Assembly: GCF_001426525.1 (NCBI RefSeq)
Contig: NZ_LMEW01000006.1
Coordinates: 124,001 to 188,000 of the forward strand
Direction of reading: 5' to 3'
DNA: 64,000 bases
From: Massilia sp. Root133
GTDB taxonomy: Bacteria; Pseudomonadota; Gammaproteobacteria; Burkholderiales; Burkholderiaceae_D
Made by a program: the position numbers and the translations under genes
The notes under the pieces: generated by a model
Told to the model about the DNA's origin: nothing
Seen by the model: the letters and a program-made list of their open reading frames with translations, nothing else
The model's database searches: none
Shown here: one piece after another, positions 16,463-25,346 of the stretch
How positions within the stretch are numbered: position 1 is the first letter of the stretch
How the letters are laid out: the number at the start of each line of letters is the position of its first letter

Positions 16463-17329
16463 ATGACGATCCACCTCATTCCGGGCGCCCCGGCCGTGTC
16501 GGCCGGCGAACGCTCGTTCATGCTCGAGAACGCGGCCGGCATGACCGTGACGATCGCTGAACGGGGCGCGCAATTGCGTGCCTGGGTCGCGCCGGACCGT
16601 TACGGCCGCATGGCCGATGTCGTGCAGCCGGACGTCGAGGGCATCCCGTCCGGCGGCCGCGCCGCGCGCTGGGAGGGGCGGCAGGCGAACGGCGTCGTGT
16701 CGCTGGCGCTCATCGCGGGCGGCGACGGGGCGGGGATGCTCGTGCATTACCGCCTGGACGACGACGGCGCCCTGTCGATCGAGTACCAGGCCGTGGCCGG
16801 CGTGCCGATCCCGCTCGCGTCGCTGGCGCATCCTTCCTTCAATCTCTCCGGCAGCCTGGCCGACGTGGGCGACCACATGGTGCAGATCGACGCCGACTAT
16901 TTCGAGGAAACGGGGTCCGCCGGCACGCCCGCCGGCGTGGCCGCAGTGGGCGGGACGGCCTTCGACTTCCGCCATGCCGCCGCCATCGGCCCGCGCCTGC
17001 ACTGGACCGACACCCAGCTGCAGCGGGCCGGCGGCTTCGATCACTGCTTCTGCGTCCGCAACCACTTCGCCGGCGGCCAGGGTCAGCTGCGCGAAGTGGC
17101 CCGCGTGTTCGACCCGGCCTCCGGGCGTCGCCTGCAGCTCCACACGACCGAGGCGGCCGTGCGGTTCAGCAGCGGCGCAGGCGTCGCGGGCCAGCCGCGC
17201 CTGGACGCGTTCCGCGTCGAAGCCCACGCGCGGCCCGGCCTCATGAGCGCAGCGTGGCCGCGCGTGATGCTGCATCCGGGGCAGGTGTACCGGCAGACGA
17301 CGGTCTACCGGTTGTCGTTGCAGGCATGA
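16463..17329 (+). CDS. aldose 1-epimerase (mutarotase)-like protein
   Basis: About 288 residues, no signal peptide. Segments LAHPSFNLSG and GGFDHCFCV correspond to the NHxYFNL and GxDHxF motifs of GalM, and VEAHARPG near the C-terminus carries the Glu expected as catalytic base. The usual Asn before the first catalytic His is replaced by Ala. The family interconverts anomers of aldoses released by glycosidases. The start at 16463 is preferred: ATG 16427 has its GGAG only one base upstream, and a TTG at 16400 would run into the candidate regulatory site. Convergent with tssL. Confidence 0.8.
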   Translation: MTIHLIPGAPAVSAGERSFMLENAAGMTVTIAERGAQLRAWVAPDRYGRMADVVQPDVEGIPSGGRAARWEGRQANGVVSLALIAGGDGAGMLVHYRLDDDGALSIEYQAVAGVPIPLASLAHPSFNLSGSLADVGDHMVQIDADYFEETGSAGTPAGVAAVGGTAFDFRHAAAIGPRLHWTDTQLQRAGGFDHCFCVRNHFAGGQGQLREVARVFDPASGRRLQLHTTEAAVRFSSGAGVAGQPRLDAFRVEAHARPGLMSAAWPRVMLHPGQVYRQTTVYRLSLQA

Positions 17330-17340
17330 TGTTGCGTAGG

Positions 17341-17359
17341 GCGGGCACCCCGTGCCCGC
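17341..17359. terminator. hairpin between convergent galM-like and tssL genes
   Basis: Perfect 8-base stem GCGGGCAC/GTGCCCGC with a three-base loop in the 37-base gap between two convergent genes. There is no T-run, so it is a possible rather than a classical terminator. Confidence 0.45.
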
Positions 17360-17366
17360 GCGAACG

Positions 17367-18131
17367 TCAAGGCAGCGTGATCGTGAGATTCGCCGCCCGC
17401 GGCGCCATCTTGACGACGTCGCTGTACGCATTCATGCGCGCCTCGCTCGTGTGTCCGAGCGACGTGCGCAGTCCCACGTAGCCCAGCACGCAGATCAGGC
17501 CGAACACCGAGTACAGCACCCACAGCGGCAGGTCGCTGCGCAGCTTGTGGCGGATCTGGTCGGGACGTTCCGCGTGCGGCGCGAAGCCGCCGCGCTTTCC
17601 CTTCATGTGCGCGATCTCGTCGCCCAGGCGCGACGTCAGGTAGTTCAGCTTTTCCGTCCCCTCCAGGATGTAGCGGCCCTGGAAGCCGAGCAGTAGGCAC
17701 ATGTGGAAGACTTCGAGCGCTTCCACGTGGGCGCTGCCGCGCGCGCGCAGCTGTTCCAGGCGCTCGAAGAAGTGTTCGCCCGCGAGCTGGTCGCCGAACA
17801 GCTGCAGCTGCAGCGGGCGGCGTTCCCACGCGTCGCGGATCGTGAAGTGCGAGCGCAGGATGATCTCGTCGACCGCGGCGCAGAACGCGTATTTCGCGGC
17901 GTCGACGTCGTCCGGCGACGCGTTGTGCTTGCGCGCGTTGCGGCCGAAGTCGTCGAGGAATTGCGTCATCTTGCGCGCGAACGCGGCGTCGTCCTGCGGG
18001 CCGTTGCCGTTCTTGAGCATGAACAGGGCGTAGAAGCCGTCGTACATCAGGTCCAGCAGCGTCTGCGGCGCCGCCGGCGCGGTCGCCGGGGTGCCGGCGG
18101 CCATGAGGGAAGGTGCGGTTGCGGTGGTCAT
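17367..18131 (-). CDS. tssL: T6SS inner-membrane protein TssL (DotU/IcmH type)
   Basis: About 254 residues. It belongs to the TssJLM membrane complex that anchors the secretion machine. A helical cytoplasmic domain (LLDLMYDGFY near 25-34, the CAAVDEIILRS segment near 84-94) is followed by a single transmembrane helix at about 201-221 and a short 30-residue periplasmic tail. It lacks an OmpA-like peptidoglycan-binding extension, so anchoring to the wall must come from another protein; a separate OmpA/BON gene is present at 39704. It lies 16 bases downstream of tssK on the minus strand. Confidence 0.93.
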   Translation of the reverse strand: MTTATAPSLMAAGTPATAPAAPQTLLDLMYDGFYALFMLKNGNGPQDDAAFARKMTQFLDDFGRNARKHNASPDDVDAAKYAFCAAVDEIILRSHFTIRDAWERRPLQLQLFGDQLAGEHFFERLEQLRARGSAHVEALEVFHMCLLLGFQGRYILEGTEKLNYLTSRLGDEIAHMKGKRGGFAPHAERPDQIRHKLRSDLPLWVLYSVFGLICVLGYVGLRTSLGHTSEARMNAYSDVVKMAPRAANLTITLP

Positions 18132-18147
18132 GGAAGGTCTCTCGGGT

Positions 18148-19497
18148 TCAGGAGGTCACGGCGACGAGGTCGGGCTTCACGTCCGCCATGCTGCCGGGGA
18201 CGTAGATCGAGATCGACTGCGCCTGCAGCATGCGCTCGTACATCTGGCCTTTCGCCTCGATGGCGAAGTAGACGGCGTCCGGCCGCACCGGCACGGCGGC
18301 CGGCACCTGCGGCGCGTGCACGAGCCGCACGCCGGGCATCGCGGACAGCACGAATTTTTCCACGTCGTCCGGCGCGCCGATCTTCAGCCGCAGCGGCACC
18401 ACGTCCACCAGTTCGCTGGCCGGCAGGTCGCCGGACACGGCCAGGTAGAACGTGGTCTTGTCGTCGATTTTTTCCGAGTCCAGCATGCCGTGCCAGTACG
18501 ACGGTTTCACTTCGCGCAGCGCGATGGCGAAGTAGCGCGACGAGATCACGGTGTCGAGCAGTTCGCGGATGATCTGGTGCAGCGTCGCGAACGCGGGGCC
18601 GGGGTCGGCGTGCTGGTACGGCGGCAGGTCGGCCAGGGTCCAGCTCTTCGAGAACGTCATCAGGCTGCCCGCCAGCGACAGCAGTTGTTCGTACAGCCGC
18701 TCCGGATGCAGCGCCGGATTGTGGAAGTAGTGCGACAGGCTCGCGCACGCCGTGCTGGCCGTGTGCAGCAGCCAGAACGACGACATGTCGCCCGAGCGGA
18801 ACTCGATCACGTGCCGGCTCGGTTCGCGGTGGTGGCCGTACAGCGCACTGACCTTCGCCTGCAGCGCATCCACCAGCCGGCGCAGCTGCAGGAACAGCAG
18901 AGGCGCGCTCCTGATCGTCAGGCTGGGCGGCACGAACGAGCCATCGAGCTCGAACCCGCCGGTGGCCGCGCGGCGCAGGCGCAGCACGGGCACGTGCACG
19001 TAGGCGTCCAGCGGCTCGCCGTCCGACACGAGGCGCACCGTCTTGCGCAGATACGTCAGCTGCGCGCTCGCGGCCTGCGTGTACAGGTCCGGCGTGTCGC
19101 GGTCCAGCTGCGCGAAGCGCGCGGTGTGCGCGCCGTCGCCGTCGGTCCGGTGGCCGCTGAAGTTCGCGCCGTACGGCTTGAAGCCGGGCAGGGCGGCGTG
19201 CCACGTCACGGTCTGCACGGATTGCGGCAGCTGGCTCAGGTCGACGGCGTCCGGCAGGTCGTCGCCGCCCGGCGCGGAATACAGCTCGCCGTCGGGAAAA
19301 CGCACCGACAGTTCGAGCAGGCGCAGCGCGTCGTTGGCCAGCGCGTCGCGGTCGACCTGGACCGCGACGACGCCCCAGGCATACGGATGCAGCAGGCCCG
19401 CCGTGCGGTGCAGCCGATCCTCATGGTACTGGTCCTGTTGCTGGAAATGCTGGGGGCGGAGGAACAATCCTTCGCCCCATAAGATTTTGCCGCTCAT
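18148..19497 (-). CDS. tssK: T6SS baseplate protein TssK
   Basis: About 449 residues; TssK trimers link the baseplate wedges to the TssLM membrane complex. The N-terminal signature ILWGEGLFLRPQHFQQQD and the later PLLFLQLRRLVDALQAK region are typical. The start at 19497 is chosen because the family begins almost at once with the WGEGLFLRPQHFQ segment and an AGGGGA site stands upstream; a longer frame to 19572 would add 25 residues that are not family-like. Divergent from the lipoprotein-tssB operon across an AT-rich 321-base region. Confidence 0.95.
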   Translation of the reverse strand: MSGKILWGEGLFLRPQHFQQQDQYHEDRLHRTAGLLHPYAWGVVAVQVDRDALANDALRLLELSVRFPDGELYSAPGGDDLPDAVDLSQLPQSVQTVTWHAALPGFKPYGANFSGHRTDGDGAHTARFAQLDRDTPDLYTQAASAQLTYLRKTVRLVSDGEPLDAYVHVPVLRLRRAATGGFELDGSFVPPSLTIRSAPLLFLQLRRLVDALQAKVSALYGHHREPSRHVIEFRSGDMSSFWLLHTASTACASLSHYFHNPALHPERLYEQLLSLAGSLMTFSKSWTLADLPPYQHADPGPAFATLHQIIRELLDTVISSRYFAIALREVKPSYWHGMLDSEKIDDKTTFYLAVSGDLPASELVDVVPLRLKIGAPDDVEKFVLSAMPGVRLVHAPQVPAAVPVRPDAVYFAIEAKGQMYERMLQAQSISIYVPGSMADVKPDLVAVTS

Positions 19498-19818
19498 GCG
19501 TTGGTTATCCCCTGGCGCTGCTGAAAATGAAAATGGCAGAACAGTAACATTTCTTACGGAAACGTAGCGCACGATTATGACACAAATTTTCTTTGTGATA
19601 ATTCGTGATATTTCTTTGGCATAACGTGAGATGCCGTCAGGTTACAAGGAAAATCATTGGGAAATAGTGGAAATTGGTGAGCATTTCACTCGTCAGAGAC
19701 CCGCGTACGATTGTAAATAAAATTGAGGTTGATCAATAAAACAATTCTGATACTATAAAAAAAGTTTTACAAAGTTAATACCAAGGCATCACTTAGTTCA
19801 CCCTTTGCGAGGACCCGC
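19498..19818. promoter_or_regulatory. AT-rich divergent promoter region of the first T6SS half
   Basis: No gene in these 321 bases, which are markedly richer in A and T than the flanks, especially 19573-19790. Two copies of GCG(C/T)ACGATT are present (19567 and 19703), both in plus orientation. A plausible sigma-70 promoter toward tssB is TTGATC (19729-19734), 16 bases, TACTAT (19751-19756). AT-rich T6SS promoters in other bacteria are often silenced by nucleoid proteins; that is inference here. Confidence 0.6.
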
Positions 19819-20427
19819 ATGACCCCTGCATTTCCCGTTGGCCGCTTGAGCCGTTTCGTTGGCGCCGCCGCCTGCGCCATCCTTCTTTCCGCTTGCGCGA
19901 CGACGAAGCCGGAGCTGGCCGAGAAGCCGCCCGCGCCCACGATGGACGAGCTGCTCGCCAAGGCCACCGAGGCCAGCACCGCCGGCCGCAAGGAAGACGC
20001 GGTCACGCTGTGGAAGGAAGCGGCCGCCGCCTACCCGGCCGACAAGGCGCCGTGGTCCAGCATCGCCCAGACCCGCTACGACGCCGGCCAGTACGGCGAA
20101 GCGATCGTCAGTGCCCAGGAAGTGCTGGTGCGCGATCCGAACGACCGCCTGGCCAACAGCATCATCGCCATCAGCGGCCTGCGCCTGTCGACGCGTGCCC
20201 TGGCCGACCTGAGCCGCCAGAACAACCTGTCCGGCTCGATCAAGACCGAGTCGCAGGACCTGGCCAAGCTGCTGCGCGAGAGCCTGGGCGAGCAGATCCT
20301 CGTGCCGGCGCCGGTGCCGGCCACGCCGCCGGCAAAAGCCGTCGCGAAGGGCCGCGCCAGGTCGAAGGCGAAACAGGCCGTCGCCGCCGGCGCGTCCGGT
20401 GCCGATCCGTTCGGCGCACTGAAATAA
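19819..20427 (+). CDS. TPR-type lipoprotein of the T6SS operon
   Basis: About 202 residues. A lipoprotein signal ends in LLSACATT with Cys26 as the lipidated residue, after which three to four tetratricopeptide-like helices (about 42-130) and an Ala/Lys/Pro-rich tail follow. It starts the tssB-H operon and GAGGA stands before its ATG. It is not a TssJ: TssJ is a small transthyretin-fold beta protein, whereas this one is helical. Similar TPR lipoproteins occur next to tssB in other Burkholderiales; whether it takes part of the TssJ role, assists outer-membrane anchoring, or is an accessory factor is unknown. Confidence 0.75.
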   Translation: MTPAFPVGRLSRFVGAAACAILLSACATTKPELAEKPPAPTMDELLAKATEASTAGRKEDAVTLWKEAAAAYPADKAPWSSIAQTRYDAGQYGEAIVSAQEVLVRDPNDRLANSIIAISGLRLSTRALADLSRQNNLSGSIKTESQDLAKLLRESLGEQILVPAPVPATPPAKAVAKGRARSKAKQAVAAGASGADPFGALK

Positions 20428-20454
20428 CGTCCGAAACAACCACAGGGGAATCCC

Positions 20455-20958
20455 ATGTCCAGAAATTCCAGCGTGCAGAAAAAACTGCAGAAAATCCGCC
20501 CGCCGCGCGTGCAAATGACGTACGACGTCGAGATCGGCGATGCGATCGAGAACAAGGAGCTGCCGCTGGTCGTCGGCGTCGTCGGCGATTTCGGCGGCAA
20601 CTCCGAAGTCCCGCAAAAGCGCCTGAAGGAGCGCAGCTTCGTCGGCATCGACCGCGACAACTTCGACGAAGTCATGAAGGGCGTCGAACCCCGCGCCACC
20701 TACCGCGTGAACAACGAACTCACGGGCGAGGGCGGCCAGTTCGCCGTCGACCTCACGTTCCGCTCGATGGACGACTTCCGTCCCGAGTCGGTCGTGAACC
20801 AGGTCGAGCCGCTGAAGAAGCTGCTCGAGGCCCGCACGAAGCTGGCCGACCTGCGCAACAAGCTGGCCGGCAACGACAAGCTCGAAGACCTGCTCAACGA
20901 CGTGTTGAACAGCACCGAAACCCTGGCCAAGCTGGGCCAGCCGACGACGAAAGAGTGA
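20455..20958 (+). CDS. tssB: T6SS contractile sheath small subunit TssB (VipA)
   Basis: About 167 residues. TssB pairs with TssC to build the contractile sheath around the Hcp tube. Typical features: RVQMTYDVEIGDA near the start, LPLVVGVVGDFGG, KRLKERSFVGIDRDNFDEVMK, and a C-terminal helix (LEARTKLADLRNKLAGNDKL) used in sheath handshake contacts. Two bases separate it from tssC, and it follows the TPR lipoprotein by 27 bases. Confidence 0.97.
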   Translation: MSRNSSVQKKLQKIRPPRVQMTYDVEIGDAIENKELPLVVGVVGDFGGNSEVPQKRLKERSFVGIDRDNFDEVMKGVEPRATYRVNNELTGEGGQFAVDLTFRSMDDFRPESVVNQVEPLKKLLEARTKLADLRNKLAGNDKLEDLLNDVLNSTETLAKLGQPTTKE

Positions 20959-20960
20959 TC

Positions 20961-22448
20961 ATGTCCGCACTCCAGAACGCGGCCCTCGCGGCCGACACTT
21001 CCCTCGCACCCGAGGCCGACCTGCTCGACCAGATCGTCGAGCAGAGCAAGGTGGCGAAATCCAGCGCCGAGCATGCGCGCGCCCGCGACCTGATCGCGGA
21101 ACTGGTCAACCAGGTCATGGACGGCACGGTCGTCGTGTCCGACAACCTGGCCGCCACCATCGACGCCCGCGTGGCGGAGCTGGACCGCCTGATCTCCGCG
21201 CAGCTGTCGGCCGTGATGCACGCGCCGGAATTCCAGAAGCTGGAGTCCAGCTGGACGGGCCTGAACTACCTCGTCACCAACACGGCGACGGGTCCGAACC
21301 TGAAGGTCAAGATGCTCAACGCGACCAAGCGCGAGCTGGTGAAGGACTTCCAGAGCGCCATCGAGTTCGACCAGAGCACCATGTTCCGCAAGGTCTACGA
21401 AGAAGAATTCGGCACCTTCGGCGGCGCGCCGTTCGGGGCGCTGCTGGGCGACTTCGAGATCACGCGCCAGCCGGAAGACATGTACTTCATCGAGCAGATG
21501 TCGCACGTGGCGGCCGCCGCGCACGCGCCGTTCATCTCGGCCGCGTCGCCCGAGCTGTTCGGCCTCGAAAGCTATTCCGACCTCGGCAAGCCGCGTGACC
21601 TGTCGAAGATCTTCGACACCGTCGAATACGCGAAGTGGAAGGCGTTCCGCGAATCGGAAGACGCGCGCTACGTGGGTCTCACCTTGCCGCGCTTCCTCGG
21701 CCGCCTGCCGTACAACCCGGCCGACGGCGCCACCACCGAAGGCTTCAACTACGTCGAGGACGTGGACGGCACCGACCACCACAAATACCTGTGGTGCAAC
21801 GCGGCCTACGCGTTCGGCACCAAGCTGACGGGCGCGTTCGAGGACTACGGCTGGTGCGCGGCGATCCGCGGCGTGGAAGGCGGCGGCCTCGTGGAAAACC
21901 TGCCGACGCACACGTTCAAGACGGACGAAGGCGAGATCGCTCTGAAATGCCCGACCGAGATCGCCATCACCGACCGCCGCGAAAAAGAGCTGTCGGACCT
22001 CGGCTTCATCTCGCTCGTGCACTGCAAGAACACGGACTACGCGGCCTTCTTCGGCGCGCAGTCGGCGCAGAAGGCGCGCAAGTACGCGAGCGACGCCGCC
22101 AACGCGAACGCCGTGCTGTCGGCCCAGCTGCAATACATCTTCGCCGTCTCGCGCATCGCCCACTACATGAAGGCCATGATGCGCGACAAGATCGGCAGCT
22201 TCGCCGCCGCGGCTAACGTCGAGGACTTCCTGAACCGCTGGCTCACGCAGTACGTCCTGCTGGACGACAACGCGAGCCAGGAGCAGAAGGCGCAGTTCCC
22301 GCTGCGCGAAGCGAGCGTGCAGGTGCAGGAAGTGCCGGGCCGTCCGGGTGTCTACCGTGCCGTCTCGTTCCTGCGTCCGCACTTCCAGCTCGACGAACTG
22401 TCCGTGTCGCTGCGCCTCGTCGCGGAACTGCCGGCATCGGCCACCTGA
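20961..22448 (+). CDS. tssC: T6SS contractile sheath large subunit TssC (VipB)
   Basis: About 495 residues. The larger sheath protein, whose exposed N-terminal region is recognised by ClpV during sheath recycling. Visible family segments include the FQKLESSWTGLNYLV helix, GAPFGALLGDF, the ISAASPELFG region, and RFLGRLPYNP. The sequence continues to a C-terminal beta domain ending SLRLVAELPASAT. ATG at 20961 lies directly after the tssB stop, so the two are probably translated together in the stoichiometry the sheath needs. Confidence 0.97.
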   Translation: MSALQNAALAADTSLAPEADLLDQIVEQSKVAKSSAEHARARDLIAELVNQVMDGTVVVSDNLAATIDARVAELDRLISAQLSAVMHAPEFQKLESSWTGLNYLVTNTATGPNLKVKMLNATKRELVKDFQSAIEFDQSTMFRKVYEEEFGTFGGAPFGALLGDFEITRQPEDMYFIEQMSHVAAAAHAPFISAASPELFGLESYSDLGKPRDLSKIFDTVEYAKWKAFRESEDARYVGLTLPRFLGRLPYNPADGATTEGFNYVEDVDGTDHHKYLWCNAAYAFGTKLTGAFEDYGWCAAIRGVEGGGLVENLPTHTFKTDEGEIALKCPTEIAITDRREKELSDLGFISLVHCKNTDYAAFFGAQSAQKARKYASDAANANAVLSAQLQYIFAVSRIAHYMKAMMRDKIGSFAAAANVEDFLNRWLTQYVLLDDNASQEQKAQFPLREASVQVQEVPGRPGVYRAVSFLRPHFQLDELSVSLRLVAELPASAT

Positions 22449-22498
22449 TCAACTTTGTAGTCCCCCCGTATCAACTGAACTGAAAGGAAAAACACAAC

Positions 22499-22993
22499 AT
22501 GGCAATCGACGTCTACCTGCAAATCGACGGCATCAAAGGCGAGTCCGCCGACACCGCACACAAGGACTGGATCGAAGTCAAGAGCGTCCAGTGGGAAGTC
22601 CTGCAACCGAAATCGGCCACCGCGTCGACCGGCGGCGGCCACACCGCCGAGCGCACCGAGCACAAGGACATCGTCGTCTCGAAGCTGGCCGACCTGGCCA
22701 CCCCGATCCTGCTGCAGACCTGCTCGTCGGGCAAGACCATCCCGAAAGCGAAGTTCGAGTTCCTGCGCGCCGACGGCCAGGGCGAGCGCGTCAAGTACTT
22801 CGAGATCGAACTGGAGAACGTCCTGATCTCCAGCGTGTCGCCGTCCGTCGAGCAGGGCAACATCCTGACCGAAGACGTGTCGATCAAGTACTCCAAGGTG
22901 AAATGGAAGTACACCCAGCAGAAGGTCAACGGCGGCACGGGCGGTAACACGTCGGGCGGCTGGGACCTGTCGGCCAACAAGATCGCGGCCTGA
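22499..22993 (+). CDS. hcp: T6SS tube protein Hcp (TssD)
   Basis: About 164 residues. Hcp hexamers stack into the inner tube and can carry effectors. The start MAIDVYLQIDGIKGES, the KDIVVSKLADLATPILLQTC stretch and the beta-barrel end EDVSIKYSKVKWKYTQQK are diagnostic. It stands in the middle of the sheath operon, 50 bases after tssC with an AAAGGA site, rather than with a vgrG gene, so this is the structural Hcp of the machine. Confidence 0.97.
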   Translation: MAIDVYLQIDGIKGESADTAHKDWIEVKSVQWEVLQPKSATASTGGGHTAERTEHKDIVVSKLADLATPILLQTCSSGKTIPKAKFEFLRADGQGERVKYFEIELENVLISSVSPSVEQGNILTEDVSIKYSKVKWKYTQQKVNGGTGGNTSGGWDLSANKIAA

Positions 22994-23008
22994 TAGCGCG
23001 CCGGCACG

Positions 23009-23503
23009 ATGTCCGCCAAAGGATTCATGCCGGGCCTGTTCGATCGCCTGATCGACCGTCCTGGCCAGGCCCAGACGGGCACCGTGCCGCGCGTCTCGCT
23101 CGAGGAAATGAAGGATTCGGTGGCGCGCGACCTGGAGGCGCTGCTGAATACCCGCGCCGTGATGCCGGAAGATGCATTCCGGCGCTTTCCCGAATGCGCG
23201 CGTTCCATCGTCGCGTACGGCCTGCACGATTTCGCGGGCCTGTCGCTGTCGAGCACCGACGACCGCGCCTTCATCTGCCGCAGCCTGGAAGCGGCGATCG
23301 CGCGCCACGAACCGCGCCTGCGCAACGTGCAGGCCAGGCTCGAACTGCGCGACGATGCCGTCAACCGCCTGAATTTTTCGATCACCGCGCTGATGGTCGT
23401 GAGCGCGGCGCACGAGCCGGTCAACTTCGACGCCGTGCTGCAGCCCTCCAGCCAGCATTACACCATCAGCAAGGCCCGCCGTGCGGCGGCGCCGGGAGCC
23501 TGA
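23009..23503 (+). CDS. tssE: T6SS baseplate protein TssE (gp25-like)
   Basis: About 164 residues, homologous to phage T4 gp25, which starts sheath polymerisation at the baseplate. The GPW/gp25 domain spans about 30-140: SVARDLEALLNTR, then ECARSIVAYGLHDFAGLSLSS, then the RLELRDDAVNRLNFSI strands. It ends one base before the TTG start of tssF. Confidence 0.93.
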   Translation: MSAKGFMPGLFDRLIDRPGQAQTGTVPRVSLEEMKDSVARDLEALLNTRAVMPEDAFRRFPECARSIVAYGLHDFAGLSLSSTDDRAFICRSLEAAIARHEPRLRNVQARLELRDDAVNRLNFSITALMVVSAAHEPVNFDAVLQPSSQHYTISKARRAAAPGA

Positions 23504-23504
23504 G

Positions 23505-25346
23505 TTGGACCAGTTATTACCGTATTACGAGCAGGAGCTCGGTTTCCTGCGCCGCCATTCGCGCGAATTCTCCGAGCGCTACCCCAGGATCGCCGGCAAG
23601 CTGCTCATCGGCGGCGAAGTGTGCGAAGACCCGCACATCGAACGCATGATCGAATCGTTCGCGCTGCTGAATTCCCGCATCGCCAAGCGCCTCGACGACG
23701 ACTACCCCGAATTCACCGAAGCGCTGCTCGACGTCCTGTACCCGCACTACCTGCGCCCGTTCCCGTCCTGCTCGATCGCGCGCATGGATTTCGGCGGCGC
23801 CGCCGCGCAGCCCGGCGCCGCCGGCGAGATCCCGCGCGGCACGCAGCTCGCGACGCGCCCCGTGCGCGGCGCGCCGTGCACGTTCCGCACCGCCTACCCC
23901 GTGACGGTGGCGCCGCTGGACCTGGCGCGCGCCCGCTTCGACGCCATCCTCGACGCGCCCGACGCCGTGCGCCCGCCGCCGCAGGCGACGTCGAAGCTGT
24001 CGATCACCTTGGCCGCCACGGGCGCGAATCCGATCGCGGGCCTGAAGCTGGCGAGCCTGCGCGTGTTCATCGACGGCGAACCGTCGTTCTGCGCCGCACT
24101 GCGCGACGCGCTGTTCATGCGCGGCGTGTGCGCGTACGCGGAGGCCGACGGCAACGGGCGCTGGGTCCCGCTGGCCAAGATTCCGCTGCAGCCGGCCGGC
24201 TTCGGCGACGACGAGTCGCTGATCGATTTTCCGGCCCGATCGCACACGGCGTACCGCCTGCTCACCGAATATTTCTGCTTTCCCGAGAAGTTCAACTTCT
24301 TCGACATCGACCTGGCCGCATTGACGGCCGCGCTGCCGGCGGGGACGCGCACCATCACCTTGCACCTGGCCTTGAGCGGCCTGCGCGCCGATTCGAACGC
24401 GGCGCGCATGCTCGGCACCCTGTCCGCCACGAACCTGCTGCTGGGCTGCACGCCGGTGGTGAACCTGTTCCGCCAGCGCGGGGAACCGATCCGCCTGACG
24501 CACACGACGGCCAGCTATCCGGTGCTGGCGGACGCGCGCCGCGCCTTCGCGTTCGAGGTGCAATCGATCGACAGCGTGCGCCTCGTGCGCCAGACGCCGC
24601 AGGGCGAATCCATCGTGGAATTCCGGCCGTTCTATTCGCTGCGCCACGGCCAGATGCCCGACAAGAGCGGCCATTACTGGATCATGCGGCGCGACCCGCT
24701 GCTGGCCGAACGCAGCCCCGGCTACGAAACCCAGATCTCCCTCGTCGACATCGATTTCGACCCGGCCGAGGTGGAGACGGACACCCTGAGCATCGAGCTC
24801 ACGTGCACCAACCGCGACTTGCCCGCGCTGCTGTCGTACGGCGTGCGCGGCGGCGACCTGTTCATCGAGGGCGGATCGACGGTGCAGTCGATCAGCTTCC
24901 TGCGCAAGCCCACGCCGTCGTACCGCTTCGAGCGCGGACGCGGCGCGCACTGGCGCCTGATCTCGCACCTGTCGCTGAATCACCTGTCGCTGTCGGGCGG
25001 CGGCATCGCCGCGTTCCGCGAGATGCTCACCCTGTACGACCTGCCGCGCTCACCGTCGACGCAGCGCCAGATCGGCGGCATCCTCGCCGTCGAGCACCGG
25101 CCCGCGACGGCATGGCTGCCGGGGAATCCGTTCGCCTGCATGGTGCGCGGCATCGAGGTGCGGCTGACGATCGACGAGGAAGCGTTCGTCGGCAGCGGCG
25201 TCGATGCGTTCGCCCACATCGTCGAACGCTTCCTCGGCCTGTACGTGCACGCCAACAGCTTCACGCAACTCGTGATCATTTCCAACAAGACCGGAGGAGA
25301 GCTGCTGCGATGCACGCCCCGAAGCGGCGATTTGAGCCTGCTGTAA
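23505..25346 (+). CDS. tssF: T6SS baseplate protein TssF
   Basis: About 613 residues. TssF and TssG form the baseplate wedge with TssE and TssK. The signature LLPYYEQELGFLRRHSREFSERYPRIAG opens the protein in pieces recognisable across the family, and the C-terminal LGLYVHANSFTQL segment is also typical. I choose a TTG start at 23505, because the family begins Met-x-x-LLPYY and GGGAG lies about eight bases upstream; the alternative GTG at 23481 would overlap tssE by 23 bases and add eight untypical residues. It overlaps tssG by 37 bases. Confidence 0.94.
   Translation: MDQLLPYYEQELGFLRRHSREFSERYPRIAGKLLIGGEVCEDPHIERMIESFALLNSRIAKRLDDDYPEFTEALLDVLYPHYLRPFPSCSIARMDFGGAAAQPGAAGEIPRGTQLATRPVRGAPCTFRTAYPVTVAPLDLARARFDAILDAPDAVRPPPQATSKLSITLAATGANPIAGLKLASLRVFIDGEPSFCAALRDALFMRGVCAYAEADGNGRWVPLAKIPLQPAGFGDDESLIDFPARSHTAYRLLTEYFCFPEKFNFFDIDLAALTAALPAGTRTITLHLALSGLRADSNAARMLGTLSATNLLLGCTPVVNLFRQRGEPIRLTHTTASYPVLADARRAFAFEVQSIDSVRLVRQTPQGESIVEFRPFYSLRHGQMPDKSGHYWIMRRDPLLAERSPGYETQISLVDIDFDPAEVETDTLSIELTCTNRDLPALLSYGVRGGDLFIEGGSTVQSISFLRKPTPSYRFERGRGAHWRLISHLSLNHLSLSGGGIAAFREMLTLYDLPRSPSTQRQIGGILAVEHRPATAWLPGNPFACMVRGIEVRLTIDEEAFVGSGVDAFAHIVERFLGLYVHANSFTQLVIISNKTGGELLRCTPRSGDLSLL

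Noticed and set aside
19819..20427. The T6SS lipoprotein as TssJ
   Set aside because: It is predicted helical with TPR-like repeats and is longer than TssJ, which is a beta-sandwich protein.
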